A stretch of 64,000 nucleotides of DNA from NCBI RefSeq assembly GCF_035277725.1, contig NZ_DATEJY010000124.1, positions 27,231 to 91,230 on the forward strand, read 5' to 3'. The notes below the pieces were generated by a model that was given only the letters and a program-made list of their open reading frames with translations, was not told the DNA's origin and ran no database searches. This stretch comes from Dyella_B sp035277725. GTDB lineage: Bacteria; Pseudomonadota; Gammaproteobacteria; Xanthomonadales; Rhodanobacteraceae. Shown piece by piece: positions 8,348 through 15,954 of the stretch; positions within the stretch are counted from its first letter, which is position 1, and every line of letters begins with the position of its first letter. Made by a program: the position numbers and the translations under genes.

Positions 8348-8395
8348 TGGCGCCCGAAGTTGGACTCGAACCAACGACCCCCTGATTAACAGTCA
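8348..8395 (-). other. att site: 48-bp duplicate of the 3' half of tRNA-Asn
   Basis: It is identical to 50325-50372, covering CCA, the acceptor 3' strand, the T arm and the anticodon loop of tRNA-Asn. Identity ends abruptly at 8395 and at 8348. It is the junction between elements 1 and 2 and is not a functional tRNA gene because the 5' half is missing. Confidence 0.93.
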
Positions 8396-8576
8396 GATAA
8401 ATTTAATCGAAAAATCAAATAGTTAGATGGCTCCAATTTATACAAATTGGGTTCGCGCGCTTCCTTTTATCAATAGGTTACGCGGGAATTTTATGCACCG
8501 ATTCCAGCAGCTATCAGAGAGCCACTTCCAGTACGCCGGGGTTTTCCAAGGCACCACAACAATGCAGTTCGTCATA

Positions 8577-8984
8577 TCAATGGCTGACCGCAGATTTCAC
8601 ATGGACCCATTCCTGGTATCTGGTGACGATGATGATGCAAAACTCGCCACCAAAGACCAGCGTGAAAGAGATGAAAACCAACCAGAGTGCTTGCGCCAAC
8701 CGTCCTTCGGGCCAGTGCTTAGCACAGAAGTGGAAAAGGGTGCCCCCAATATAGAAAACTGCAATTAAGGTTCCCAAAACCGACACGAGTTTCGGTCCGA
8801 CGCGGCCAAACTGCCAATGGTCATATCCCACTGCATAGGACAAACTGAGCACCGTCAACCCGAAGCCGTAATTTCTGACCAGGTCCAACCCGTCCTTGAG
8901 CATATCGAGGCGAGCATTGCGGGATTTCACGTTCACGAGCGTATCCATTCGGGCAGATAACTTCTTATCGGCGACGCAAGCCAC
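8577..8984 (-). CDS. Small integral membrane protein
   Basis: A 135-residue protein with about three hydrophobic segments (GFGLTVLSLSYAVGY, LVSVLGTLIAVFYIGG, LWLVFISFTLVFGG) after a charged N-terminus. The family is not recognised. It is the first gene inside element 2 next to attL, reads toward the att site and is alone in its transcription unit. It could be a superinfection-exclusion type membrane protein, but that is only a guess from position and topology. The GTG at 8984 is the longest start; an ATG at 8948 is possible. Confidence 0.55.
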   Translation of the reverse strand: MACVADKKLSARMDTLVNVKSRNARLDMLKDGLDLVRNYGFGLTVLSLSYAVGYDHWQFGRVGPKLVSVLGTLIAVFYIGGTLFHFCAKHWPEGRLAQALWLVFISFTLVFGGEFCIIIVTRYQEWVHVKSAVSH

Positions 8985-9175
8985 TTCTGGAGCGATGACT
9001 TGGTTTATTCCGCGTCGACTATGCGGCGCAGCCGTTCTGTCGAGTATGCGACACCGGGCACGAGTGGAAGATTCTTTTCGCGCCCGGCAAGGGCCGAGGA
9101 ATCCCGCCCCTATTACGCCCCTAAAGCGTGAGCGATATGCTATTTAGGCCAAAGTGACCACATGCAGGAACACCC

Positions 9176-9664
9176 ATGGACTACGCCTCCATAAGCACAG
9201 CATTCACCGCACTTTCCCATGCTAAGCAACTTGGCGAAGCGATGATCGGCCTTCGCGACTTCAATAAGGTCGCTTCGATCATATCGGAGATGAACGGTCA
9301 GCTCTTAAAAGCACAGGACAACCTGTTCACACACAATGCCCAATTTGCGGAGCTGCAAGGCAAATACTTCGAAGCTTGTGAAGAAATTCGCAAGCTCAAC
9401 GAAGCACTGGCCGAGCGCGGTCGCTATGCATTATTTCAGCTTTCGCCAGGTGTTTTCGTATATCGAGCGTCTGAAGCATCTGGCGAGCCACAGCATTATT
9501 TATGTCAGCCATGCTTTGACAGCGGCAAGAAGGCTGTTCTGCAGAAAAATCGAAAGTACGGAACCATCACCATCGACTGCCCAATGTGTAAGCAGCAATT
9601 TAAGACAGGTGAGGTCGTTGAACGCCCAGCCCCACCGAGAAGAAATACGCATTGGATGGCTTGA
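9176..9664 (+). CDS. Phage protein with coiled coil and C-terminal zinc ribbon
   Basis: A 162-residue protein. Residues 1-85 are helical with a likely coiled coil; the C-terminal part holds two CxxC knuckles (CQPC and CPMC) about 27 residues apart, typical of a zinc ribbon. Similar proteins are common accessory genes in proteobacterial prophages, with no known function that I can name. The RBS is weak. The codons and base composition are less GC-rich than the late genes. Confidence 0.7.
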   Translation: MDYASISTAFTALSHAKQLGEAMIGLRDFNKVASIISEMNGQLLKAQDNLFTHNAQFAELQGKYFEACEEIRKLNEALAERGRYALFQLSPGVFVYRASEASGEPQHYLCQPCFDSGKKAVLQKNRKYGTITIDCPMCKQQFKTGEVVERPAPPRRNTHWMA

Positions 9665-9806
9665 GTGCAAGCCATGGGGCAGCGACGGAGGCCTGCTAAA
9701 GAAACCAACAAAGCATTCCGCAGCCTGCGTGACCAAGTATCTGGGTATACAGCTTGAAGCACGTCGACGGTCTAGTTTTTCTAAGAACCAAATAAGAGGA
9801 AAATCC

Positions 9807-10112
9807 ATGCGTACATATGGAGTAATCTGTGACGCCACCGGTTTCGTTGTCTTCGTAGGCCACGCCACAAACCCAGTGGATGCGTGTAACCGAGCAACCA
9901 GGGAAGCCGACGCATGGGGAACACTCGGGCCGTTTCAACGCTCTGTGGGTGGGGCACCACGCGGAGATGAGCTCGATTGGCTAGAGCTGTCTGTGTATGA
10001 CGTCACCGGTTTGTTGGAACCGATGCCCCACGTGGGCATCGATGATGAAGCTGCTTTAGCGGCGATGACAGAGGACACGCATATCGACCAGTTCATCGCA
10101 CGACAGTATTGA
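9807..10112 (+). CDS. Hypothetical protein
   Basis: A 101-residue protein starting at ATG 9807, eight bases after AAGAGG. The N-terminus (GVICDATGFVVFVGHATNPVDA) looks like a small alpha/beta fold and the C-terminus is acidic. I do not recognise a family. It follows the zinc-ribbon gene and precedes a convergent gene. Confidence 0.6.
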   Translation: MRTYGVICDATGFVVFVGHATNPVDACNRATREADAWGTLGPFQRSVGGAPRGDELDWLELSVYDVTGLLEPMPHVGIDDEAALAAMTEDTHIDQFIARQY

Positions 10113-10172
10113 TCTTCGATAAGCAGTTAAGGCAACACCGCCGCGTGATACGGCGCTTGATCAAGAACAGCT

Positions 10173-10532
10173 TCATTTCGGTCTCGGTGGCGAGTCCTCG
10201 GGCTTCACCGTTGTCAGGGTGGCACCGAGTATCTGCACACTGCTCTGAATTTCATCGTGCAGACTCGCGTGATGCACCAAGCCGGTAACCTCCCCTTCCT
10301 CGTTTCGATTCAGTGTCACTTTTTGACCTTGCCCTTGTGCTTCAAGCATACGAGCCGGCAGTTCAACATGCGCGCGCAGCGTCTTGACTTGGTTGCGCAG
10401 TTCCTTGCTGCTGCTTCGCGCAAACCACCAGCTAATTGCATAACCGATCAGCCCACCACCCATCAGGCCGACCACCAAGGCTACGGTAGGGTCACCGAAA
10501 ATATGATTGAGCCAAGCGTGCATTGGCGACAT
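10173..10532 (-). CDS. Small membrane-anchored protein
   Basis: About 119 residues from the ATG at 10532, which has GGGGGGAGAA upstream; a longer in-frame start at 10613 lacks this. One glycine-rich transmembrane segment (VALVVGLMGGGLIGYAISWW) is followed by a cytoplasmic domain. The function is unknown. It lies divergently from the gene at 10723 and may be expressed in the lysogen. Confidence 0.55.
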   Translation of the reverse strand: MSPMHAWLNHIFGDPTVALVVGLMGGGLIGYAISWWFARSSSKELRNQVKTLRAHVELPARMLEAQGQGQKVTLNRNEEGEVTGLVHHASLHDEIQSSVQILGATLTTVKPEDSPPRPK

Positions 10533-10722
10533 ATCAGTTCTCCCCCCCGGTCGTCCGAATGGGCAAACGAATTGCCCGCCCTCAAGGAACTGGTACCAGC
10601 TTAGCCGAGGCAATCACGTGCCACTGTTGATCCACTTCGCTCCACAAACTACCAACGAAAAAACTTGCGTTAGTCATTGTGGGCCACGATGTTATCCGGA
10701 GGAACAGAAGGGAATAACCGGA

Positions 10723-11079
10723 ATGACTACAGCAGCAACACTTCTCACGTTGATCGTCCACGCCCAGCAGCACGTCGCGGCCTTGGAAAGCCTGGCTGCC
10801 GGCATGGTTGCAGGACTGCGCGCCGGCATGGTCGACGCCGACCACCTGTACACGCTGATGACCACGCAAACGCGCGCCATCCACGCACAACTGGACGAAG
10901 TGGTCGCAACGATGGAGAAGGTGGAACTGCAGAGAGCCAGGAACGATAGCGACGGGCCACCTCTATATAGGCCCCAATGTTTGGCATCGTCGGAAAAAGG
11001 TAATTTTGGTAACCACACCGGCAAAACATCCCATTTCTTTCGCTCAATCAATGATTTAGGCGAGATCGGAAAAAGGTAA
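10723..11079 (+). CDS. Small helical phage protein (same family as 6615 and 45598)
   Basis: Starts at ATG 10723. The first 70 residues are helical (AAGMVAGLRAGMVDADHLYTLM) and resemble the small proteins near both primases. The C-terminal 40 residues run into the GGTAAT repeat zone, and the stop lies inside it, so the tail may be non-conserved. The gene precedes the repeat array and the KilA-N gene. Confidence 0.5.
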   Translation: MTTAATLLTLIVHAQQHVAALESLAAGMVAGLRAGMVDADHLYTLMTTQTRAIHAQLDEVVATMEKVELQRARNDSDGPPLYRPQCLASSEKGNFGNHTGKTSHFFRSINDLGEIGKR

Positions 11080-11198
11080 TCCAAAGGTAATTTGAGGTAA
11101 TTCGATTACCTTTCTGGAAGGTAATTTTTCCCTTCCACCATTGCCTTTACATTCAAGCACTTACGGAGAAGGGTAATTTTTATTACCTTGAGATTACC
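10999..11198. repeat. Array of nine GGTAAT sites upstream of the KilA-N gene
   Basis: GGTAAT occurs on the + strand at 10999, 11075, 11086, 11096, 11120 and 11172, and as ATTACC at 11105, 11182 and 11193. The extended consensus is about RAAGGTAATYT. Neighbouring copies at 11075/11086/11096 and 11182/11193 are 10-11 bp apart, that is, on one face of the helix. The zone is AT-rich and mostly non-coding (11080-11367). It is a plausible replication origin or operator for the downstream KilA-N protein. No counterpart was seen in element 1. Confidence 0.75.
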
Positions 11199-11367
11199 TT
11201 TTTCCGTAACCCGATTTTAAAAATTAAAACAAAGGCTTAGATTGCCTTTCGGCAACACGGTCACCAAAATCACCTTTTCCAAAATCGAATCCGGCGATGG
11301 TCTCCCTCGGGACCATCCTTGGCGTCATTTCGGCTTACTGGCTCTTTATCCCGTATGGAGGACACCC

Positions 11368-12255
11368 TTGCAGGAACTCACCATCCTTAAGACCACGATC
11401 CGCCGCGATAGCGCCGGTCGCTTCTGCCTCAATGACTTGCATCGTGTCGCAGGTGGCGAAGCGCGCCACAGTCCAAACCGCTATACCCGCACCGAAGGCT
11501 TTCAAGCCTTGGTCGCTGAGCAAACGCCAGAAATGGCGTTTGCTCCAGTGGCCTTGGTTCACGGCGGTGCCTCCCCCGGCACCTACGTCACCAAGGAACT
11601 GGTCTATGCCTATGCCATGTGGGTCAGTCCGAAATTCCACCTGGCCGTGATCCGCGCGTTTGATGCCCTGGTCACGGGCCAGCCGCCCTCCCCCATCTGC
11701 GCGGACGAGCACCCGATCGTCGCCCAGTTCTGGGACACCTACGAGGAACTCATCGAACGCGGGGAGCGCGTGAACTATTCCGACAACCAGGGATTGATCG
11801 CGATCCACCTGACGACCCTGATCCTTGCCGCGTGGCGACGTGGTCTTCCCATCGCCGAACGTTCCAAGCTAAGTCGCCTGCTCAAAACCTCGCTGCAATA
11901 CCCCTTCATCGGTCGCGAGGATATGTTTTCCCGTGGCCGGCGCATCCCGAAGTGCTGGGTCTTCCGCGACGATGGCCGCCGCCAGCATAGGGCGGATGCA
12001 ACGCCGCTGCGCCTCACCGGCCCCGTCAGCGCCGCACCCGATATCGTCTTCTCTCAAAACCGGCATGAGCTGGCCGATAAGTGCAGCGACATCGCCCTGC
12101 GTATCGGCGATACCGCCCATGCGCTGGCAGGCGTGGGAGAGGCGCTGCGGAAAAATGCGATGGAGCCCCATCAGGCCATTACGCTCCTGAGTAGCCTGAT
12201 GCGCGACCTCGGCTCGCACATCGAAGCTGCCGACCCCGCGTGGCACCAAGCCTAA
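11368..12255 (+). CDS. KilA-N domain protein with primase-like C-terminal domain
   Basis: A 295-residue protein from a TTG start at 11368, chosen because GGAGG ends six bases upstream and the recognisable KilA-N sequence begins there. Residues 1-105 are a KilA-N DNA-binding domain (CLNDLHRVAGGEARHSPN ... YVTKELVYAYAMWVSPKFHLAVIRAF). Residues about 113-200 match the C-terminal domain of both phage primases (HPIVAQFW ... RIPKCWVF). The last 70 residues resemble the small proteins at 6615 and 45598. So it is a three-module fusion. The role is unknown; KilA-N proteins are often antirepressors or regulators. Confidence 0.8.
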   Translation: MQELTILKTTIRRDSAGRFCLNDLHRVAGGEARHSPNRYTRTEGFQALVAEQTPEMAFAPVALVHGGASPGTYVTKELVYAYAMWVSPKFHLAVIRAFDALVTGQPPSPICADEHPIVAQFWDTYEELIERGERVNYSDNQGLIAIHLTTLILAAWRRGLPIAERSKLSRLLKTSLQYPFIGREDMFSRGRRIPKCWVFRDDGRRQHRADATPLRLTGPVSAAPDIVFSQNRHELADKCSDIALRIGDTAHALAGVGEALRKNAMEPHQAITLLSSLMRDLGSHIEAADPAWHQA

Positions 12256-12571
12256 AACGCGAAGTGCCCCGTCTTCCGATGCGTCAAACCGCGTCACCCG
12301 GGCGCCCGTTCCGAGCCCTATCGGGGCTTGCCATGGCCCCGTTTTCGGCCTTGCGTCACCTGCGTCAAAAGCGAGGGGGGAAGCGCGCAGGCGAGGAGGG
12401 GGACGACCGCGCGACCGCGATCGATCCCGCCTATCATTGGGGCGGCGCGGTATACACAGGGCTTTCACGGGCCTTTCACGGGACATGTCATTGCATCCAA
12501 GTGGCGCGCGGCTAATGTGAAGGCAACGAAATTTCGTTAGTCTTGGACCACAGGGATCAAGGGGGACAGGA
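12256..12571. other. Gene-free stretch with short phased repeats
   Basis: No coding frame looks real here. It contains two pairs of GCGTCA (12281 and 12291; 12353 and 12362), each pair 9-10 bp apart, and two TTTCACGGG copies (12463 and 12474) 11 bp apart. These look like protein-binding sites for the promoter of the following operon or part of an origin. No terminator was identified. Confidence 0.4.
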
Positions 12572-12831
12572 GTGAACCAACTAGCCACTATTGCAAGCAG
12601 GCGAGCAGGTGCCTGCCTTGTGGTGCGCACCCCAAATGCATGGGCAGACCAACTTTTCACCGTCGACGTACTCAACCTTGGCGGCCTTTGGCATACATGT
12701 GCCGCCAAGTTGTATGCGAACTTTTCTCAGACCTTGAGATCAACGGTGAGCACAGCCATTTTCTCCGGACGTGGAACTCCGCGCCCGACCTTCCCCTCTC
12801 TATTCTGAAAAACCAGGCACATGGTCCTTGA
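12572..12831 (+). pseudogene. Small gene with probable 1-base frameshift, first gene of unknown operon
   Basis: A GTG start at 12572 follows a good RBS (GACAGGA). The initial frame gives about 52 plausible residues, then at the run TTTT (about 12725-12728) the sense shifts to the -1 frame. That frame continues FSDLEINGEHSHFLRTWNSA to a stop at 12829-12831 overlapping the next start. One extra T would restore an ORF of about 86 codons. It is either a mutation, a sequencing error in the T run, or a programmed shift. No family is recognised. Confidence 0.4.
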
Positions 12832-13564
12832 AAGTTGCTCCCTTACCCTTTTCCTGAACGGAGTTCTGCAGGGCAGGCCTGAAGATATTTGGGGTGCTCT
12901 CGGCCTGCCTGGCCCGGAATCTGTTAACGCTCGACCAGTCGACAAGTCGGCCGTTGTTCTTGCTTCCGACGAAAGCTACGCGTACATGCTTTCAGTAGGG
13001 CCTGGCCGCCTAGACTTGTCGCTGCGCGGAACCGCGAAAGATGTTCATCAAGAGAAGCAAGGAAACCTGTTCGGCTTAATTGATTTCGAAAAAGCTTTCG
13101 CACGCGTCCGGGAAATATTGGACGCACTAGCAAAACTTGAATTCAATGTGGAGATCAATCGAGTAGCTGTTCAGGCGAACGCAGTGTGGAATGAAGATTC
13201 ATTGAAATCTGCGAATGCAATCGTCTTGCAACGGTTTCCGTACCTTACTTCTCAAGCGGCAGACCTTACTGACCTAGCTGTGCAGGGCAATGAACACGCC
13301 ACTAGTGAAACGGTTGGAGAAACTCAATTCAACTTGCTCCAGCAGTGGGCGGTGGTTCAACAGCAAGCGATGGTCGTACTTTTTGGCTCTTTGCCTCTTC
13401 CAAAAACAGCATCTGCACCGATGTGGCTGGTACGTGGAACGATGGATTTTAATACCTCGCCCGCCGTAGACGTAAAATGGCCGCTTGCAACTGCATACAA
13501 ATTGCAGAGCGAGCTTTTTGAACGAGTAACAACCAAGTATCGGGAGTGGGCTCGTGAAAAGTAA
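12821..13564 (+). CDS. Hypothetical protein, unknown operon gene 2
   Basis: A 247-residue protein of mixed alpha/beta composition, with no membrane segment, no cysteine motif and no recognised catalytic signature. The middle (FEVxINRVAVQ-like: FNVEINRVAVQANAVW) is faintly similar to a sporadic uncharacterised bacterial family, but this is not reliable. It overlaps the preceding frame by 11 bases and the next gene by 11 bases, so the genes are translationally coupled. GC content is lower than in the adjacent structural genes, suggesting recent acquisition. Confidence 0.65.
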   Translation: MVLESCSLTLFLNGVLQGRPEDIWGALGLPGPESVNARPVDKSAVVLASDESYAYMLSVGPGRLDLSLRGTAKDVHQEKQGNLFGLIDFEKAFARVREILDALAKLEFNVEINRVAVQANAVWNEDSLKSANAIVLQRFPYLTSQAADLTDLAVQGNEHATSETVGETQFNLLQQWAVVQQQAMVVLFGSLPLPKTASAPMWLVRGTMDFNTSPAVDVKWPLATAYKLQSELFERVTTKYREWAREK

Positions 13565-14183
13565 ACTTTCCGTACTTCAAATTTCGTCTACTTCAGCCTC
13601 GACTGAAACTAACGAAGCTCGAACGTTTGTCGTGGCGGTTACGAGCAAGACGGCGCTAGATGACGTGCATATTCATACCCACGAGTGGGAATTGGTGTCG
13701 CGCGAGCTCTACTCACTCTGCAATTACGGGGAGAACTGCGACGCTTTCGCTGTAGCAGCAGCAAATGTCGTTCTCAATGAATTGAAAACCGCTGATATAC
13801 CAGCGCCAATGTTGTCGTGGGACGAAGATGGCGACGTGACTTTCTCGTGGTACAAAGACGACCTTATTGCAGCGCTAATCGTTTCTGGAAAAGACGTTCA
13901 ATCAATGGTCACCGCCGGCAGCAAACTTGAGTATGTTGGAAAGAAAACGCCACTCACGGACAAAGCTCTAAACGCAATATGGCCATTTCTCCCGAATCTA
14001 AATCCGCAAAACTGGCACTTCTTGATCGGCGAGCCGGCAACCCGCTCCCTAACGAAGAAGATGTTAGACGACAAATTTTCTGGAAACGCATGTATTACGT
14101 CGGACAAGTGCGCACCGGCCAACTTCAAAACTACCCCGTGGGAGCATTCGTTTTTCAATCAAGAACCAACGAACACGGAGTAA
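13554..14183 (+). CDS. Hypothetical protein, unknown operon gene 3
   Basis: A 209-residue protein starting at GTG 13554. A central segment (PAPMLSWDEDGDVTFSWYKD) has the alternating W/DG/W look of a small beta domain found in uncharacterised proteins of mobile islands. The last 68 codons overlap the start of gene 4 in another frame (13979-14183). Both frames look protein-like, which is unusual. The function is unknown. Confidence 0.55.
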   Translation: MKSKLSVLQISSTSASTETNEARTFVVAVTSKTALDDVHIHTHEWELVSRELYSLCNYGENCDAFAVAAANVVLNELKTADIPAPMLSWDEDGDVTFSWYKDDLIAALIVSGKDVQSMVTAGSKLEYVGKKTPLTDKALNAIWPFLPNLNPQNWHFLIGEPATRSLTKKMLDDKFSGNACITSDKCAPANFKTTPWEHSFFNQEPTNTE

Positions 14184-14620
14184 CGAAACGCGAAGAGTCC
14201 GTCGCGTGGGCCGCGTTGCAAGAACCCAACAGGACCCACCAAAACGGGCACCAACTTGCTGAGCGAAAAAATCAACAAACCCGGCAAAGGAAGCCAAGTA
14301 TTCCTGAAGCCGATTTGGACAACTACCACGGCTTCTGCGTTGCAAGCGTCCAAGAGATACGACAGTCAGAGCCAGGCCTGTTCAATGTTTTCTACGATCC
14401 TACGCCTGAAGACGATTCGCACTGCGCTCTATTCTTAACAAACGACTTCCTCGAAATGCTTAGAGAGAGATACCGGGATGTGAAAGGTCACTGGGAAGAC
14501 CTCAACAGAGCGGTAGCGCTGAAACACGCCCAAAATGTTCTCGCTAACGTATTCAGAAAGCAATTTGTACCTGACGGGCACGACGAGCCAACGGGCCCCG
14601 CTCTGATCGAGGCAACTTAA
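13979..14620 (+). CDS. Hypothetical protein, unknown operon gene 4
   Basis: A 213-residue protein. The part after about residue 28 is convincing (RRQIFWKRMYYVGQVRTG, then GAFVFQSRTNEHGVTKRE), with a basic linker at about 90-108 and an acidic C-terminal half. No RBS is visible at ATG 13979, so translation may be coupled to gene 3 or start elsewhere; its frame is open from about 13931. No recognised family. It is the last gene of the operon before the convergent portal gene. Confidence 0.55.
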   Translation: MAISPESKSAKLALLDRRAGNPLPNEEDVRRQIFWKRMYYVGQVRTGQLQNYPVGAFVFQSRTNEHGVTKREESVAWAALQEPNRTHQNGHQLAERKNQQTRQRKPSIPEADLDNYHGFCVASVQEIRQSEPGLFNVFYDPTPEDDSHCALFLTNDFLEMLRERYRDVKGHWEDLNRAVALKHAQNVLANVFRKQFVPDGHDEPTGPALIEAT

Positions 14621-14672
14621 GCCGACGTCGACAGCAACCTTCGAAAGCTCAGAATGGGGAACCAAGCATGCC

Positions 14673-14879
14673 ATGAATGACACGCCCATCGTGTTCACGC
14701 CATCAAACGAACCTTATCTCGGCCTCCGGTAGCTACTGGCATTCGACAAGCTCATCTCGGCAGCACTCAACCTCGATCAGCATGTTGCTCCGGTTACACA
14801 CACCGACCCCATGAATGACCTTCAGCGCGCGCTCTGCCAGCTCATCCCTTCCGCACTCAGCATTTCGCTATCAATATGA
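14673..14879 (+). pseudogene. Small ORF interrupted by an in-frame TAG
   Basis: From ATG 14673 the frame reads 19 codons to TAG at 14730-14732, then continues open for 48 more codons with a helical, Leu-rich sequence (LLAFDKLISAALNLDQHV) to TGA at 14877. The pattern resembles the small helical proteins common in this order. It is probably a decayed gene. The rest of the 14621-14946 gap shows nothing else I can name. Confidence 0.3.
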
Positions 14880-14946
14880 TAACTGTGTTTCTCACCAGAG
14901 ACGGTGCGCAAGAAACGAAACGATGCGCTATCGAGCATCATCTACA

Positions 14947-15954
14947 TTACGCAACGAAAGACTTGAATCTAAACGCATCGACGCCGATGAGCGCGTTGAG
15001 CCCGGTCAGCTTGGTTTGAATCGGGGCAATCTCGTTTTCAACAAACACCTGCTTTGCCTTCTCGACATCACCGAAGCCGCCCGCATTGGTTGGAATCATC
15101 CCCAGCAACTGCGGTGGCACGCGATGCGCAGCCAAGATGTCATCGCGACTGGTGTTCTTAATCGAGGCAAAGTCGTCCTTCGCCGCGACCTCGCTGATCG
15201 GAATGAGCTGCAGCCCGTCTTTCTTGCCGTTGGGCGCGTACATGAACAGGTTCCGAAAATTCCCCGGTCCCTTCGAGTTTTTCAACGCATCGCGGAGCGC
15301 ATCGATGTCGGCCGTTTGCTGGGCCGCATCGGTCATGTAGAGAATGAAACCCGCATGCGAGCCGTTGTCGTAATACTTGCGCCGGAACAGCGTCGCCGAC
15401 TTATTGAGCTGCGCCGCATGCAAGGCGCTCAAGTATTCCGGCACGCCGTAGATTTCCTGGCTGACGTCCGGCGCCATGAGCTGGCACACCGGATTCTCGA
15501 ACTGGAACGCCTCGCCCGTGTACGGCACGAACCAACACGGCCCGCCGTTGACACCCACACGTGTGAACAACGCCGGTGACCGCTTGAGCCGCAGCAGCCG
15601 CTTGGACATGGCCGGGATCTGTTCCAGGTACGCATGCGCAAAGACCAGGTAGTCGGTGGCGAATGCCTCGAAGTCGGCCACGGACAGGTACGGTGTGGGG
15701 ATAAAGGACGACACCAGCAAATTGCGCTTGATGAAGATCGCCGAGGAATGATGCGGCGCTGTGCGCAACATGTTGGCCAACCCCAACGCGCTGATGGGCG
15801 GCTCGTACCAGCGCCCGTTGTTCCACACCTGTACGTAGTCCAGCAGCGACGCGCGGTCGATCGGCTCCGGTTCGCCGAAGGTGAAGGCATGCGCCTTAGC
15901 GGTTGTGGTCGCGGCAACGTCGGCCTGCGGCCGGGTGGTCTTGCGCTTGCCCAT
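14947..15954 (-). CDS. Q: Portal protein gpQ
   Basis: A 335-residue P2-type portal protein (P2 gpQ is about 344). Recognisable segments are SSAIFIKRNLL, FRRKYYDNGSHAGFILYMTD, RNLFMYAPNGKKDGLQLIPISE and HRVPPQLLGMIPTNAGGFGD. It forms the dodecameric ring at the head vertex for DNA packaging. Its start shares one base with the stop of P (TGATG) and both run leftward, divergent from O-N-M-L as in P2. Confidence 0.95.
   Translation of the reverse strand: MGKRKTTRPQADVAATTTAKAHAFTFGEPEPIDRASLLDYVQVWNNGRWYEPPISALGLANMLRTAPHHSSAIFIKRNLLVSSFIPTPYLSVADFEAFATDYLVFAHAYLEQIPAMSKRLLRLKRSPALFTRVGVNGGPCWFVPYTGEAFQFENPVCQLMAPDVSQEIYGVPEYLSALHAAQLNKSATLFRRKYYDNGSHAGFILYMTDAAQQTADIDALRDALKNSKGPGNFRNLFMYAPNGKKDGLQLIPISEVAAKDDFASIKNTSRDDILAAHRVPPQLLGMIPTNAGGFGDVEKAKQVFVENEIAPIQTKLTGLNALIGVDAFRFKSFVA

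Larger units (their letters stand above)
1..8395. mobile_element. Element 1: P2-like prophage, right portion (left end outside window)
   Basis: The segment starts inside tail gene U and continues through D, a repressor facing a rightward early operon (Ogr, AlpA-like, primase) and an integrase. It ends at a 48-bp duplicate of the 3' part of tRNA-Asn (8348-8395). This is the order of the right end of element 2, so it is a second, related prophage sitting in tandem with it. Its left attachment site and most late genes lie outside the window. Nothing in the visible part is clearly broken. Confidence 0.9.

Noticed and set aside
8396..8576. Possible second tRNA or small gene just inside attL
   Set aside because: No cloverleaf or supported frame; only AT-rich sequence after the att core.
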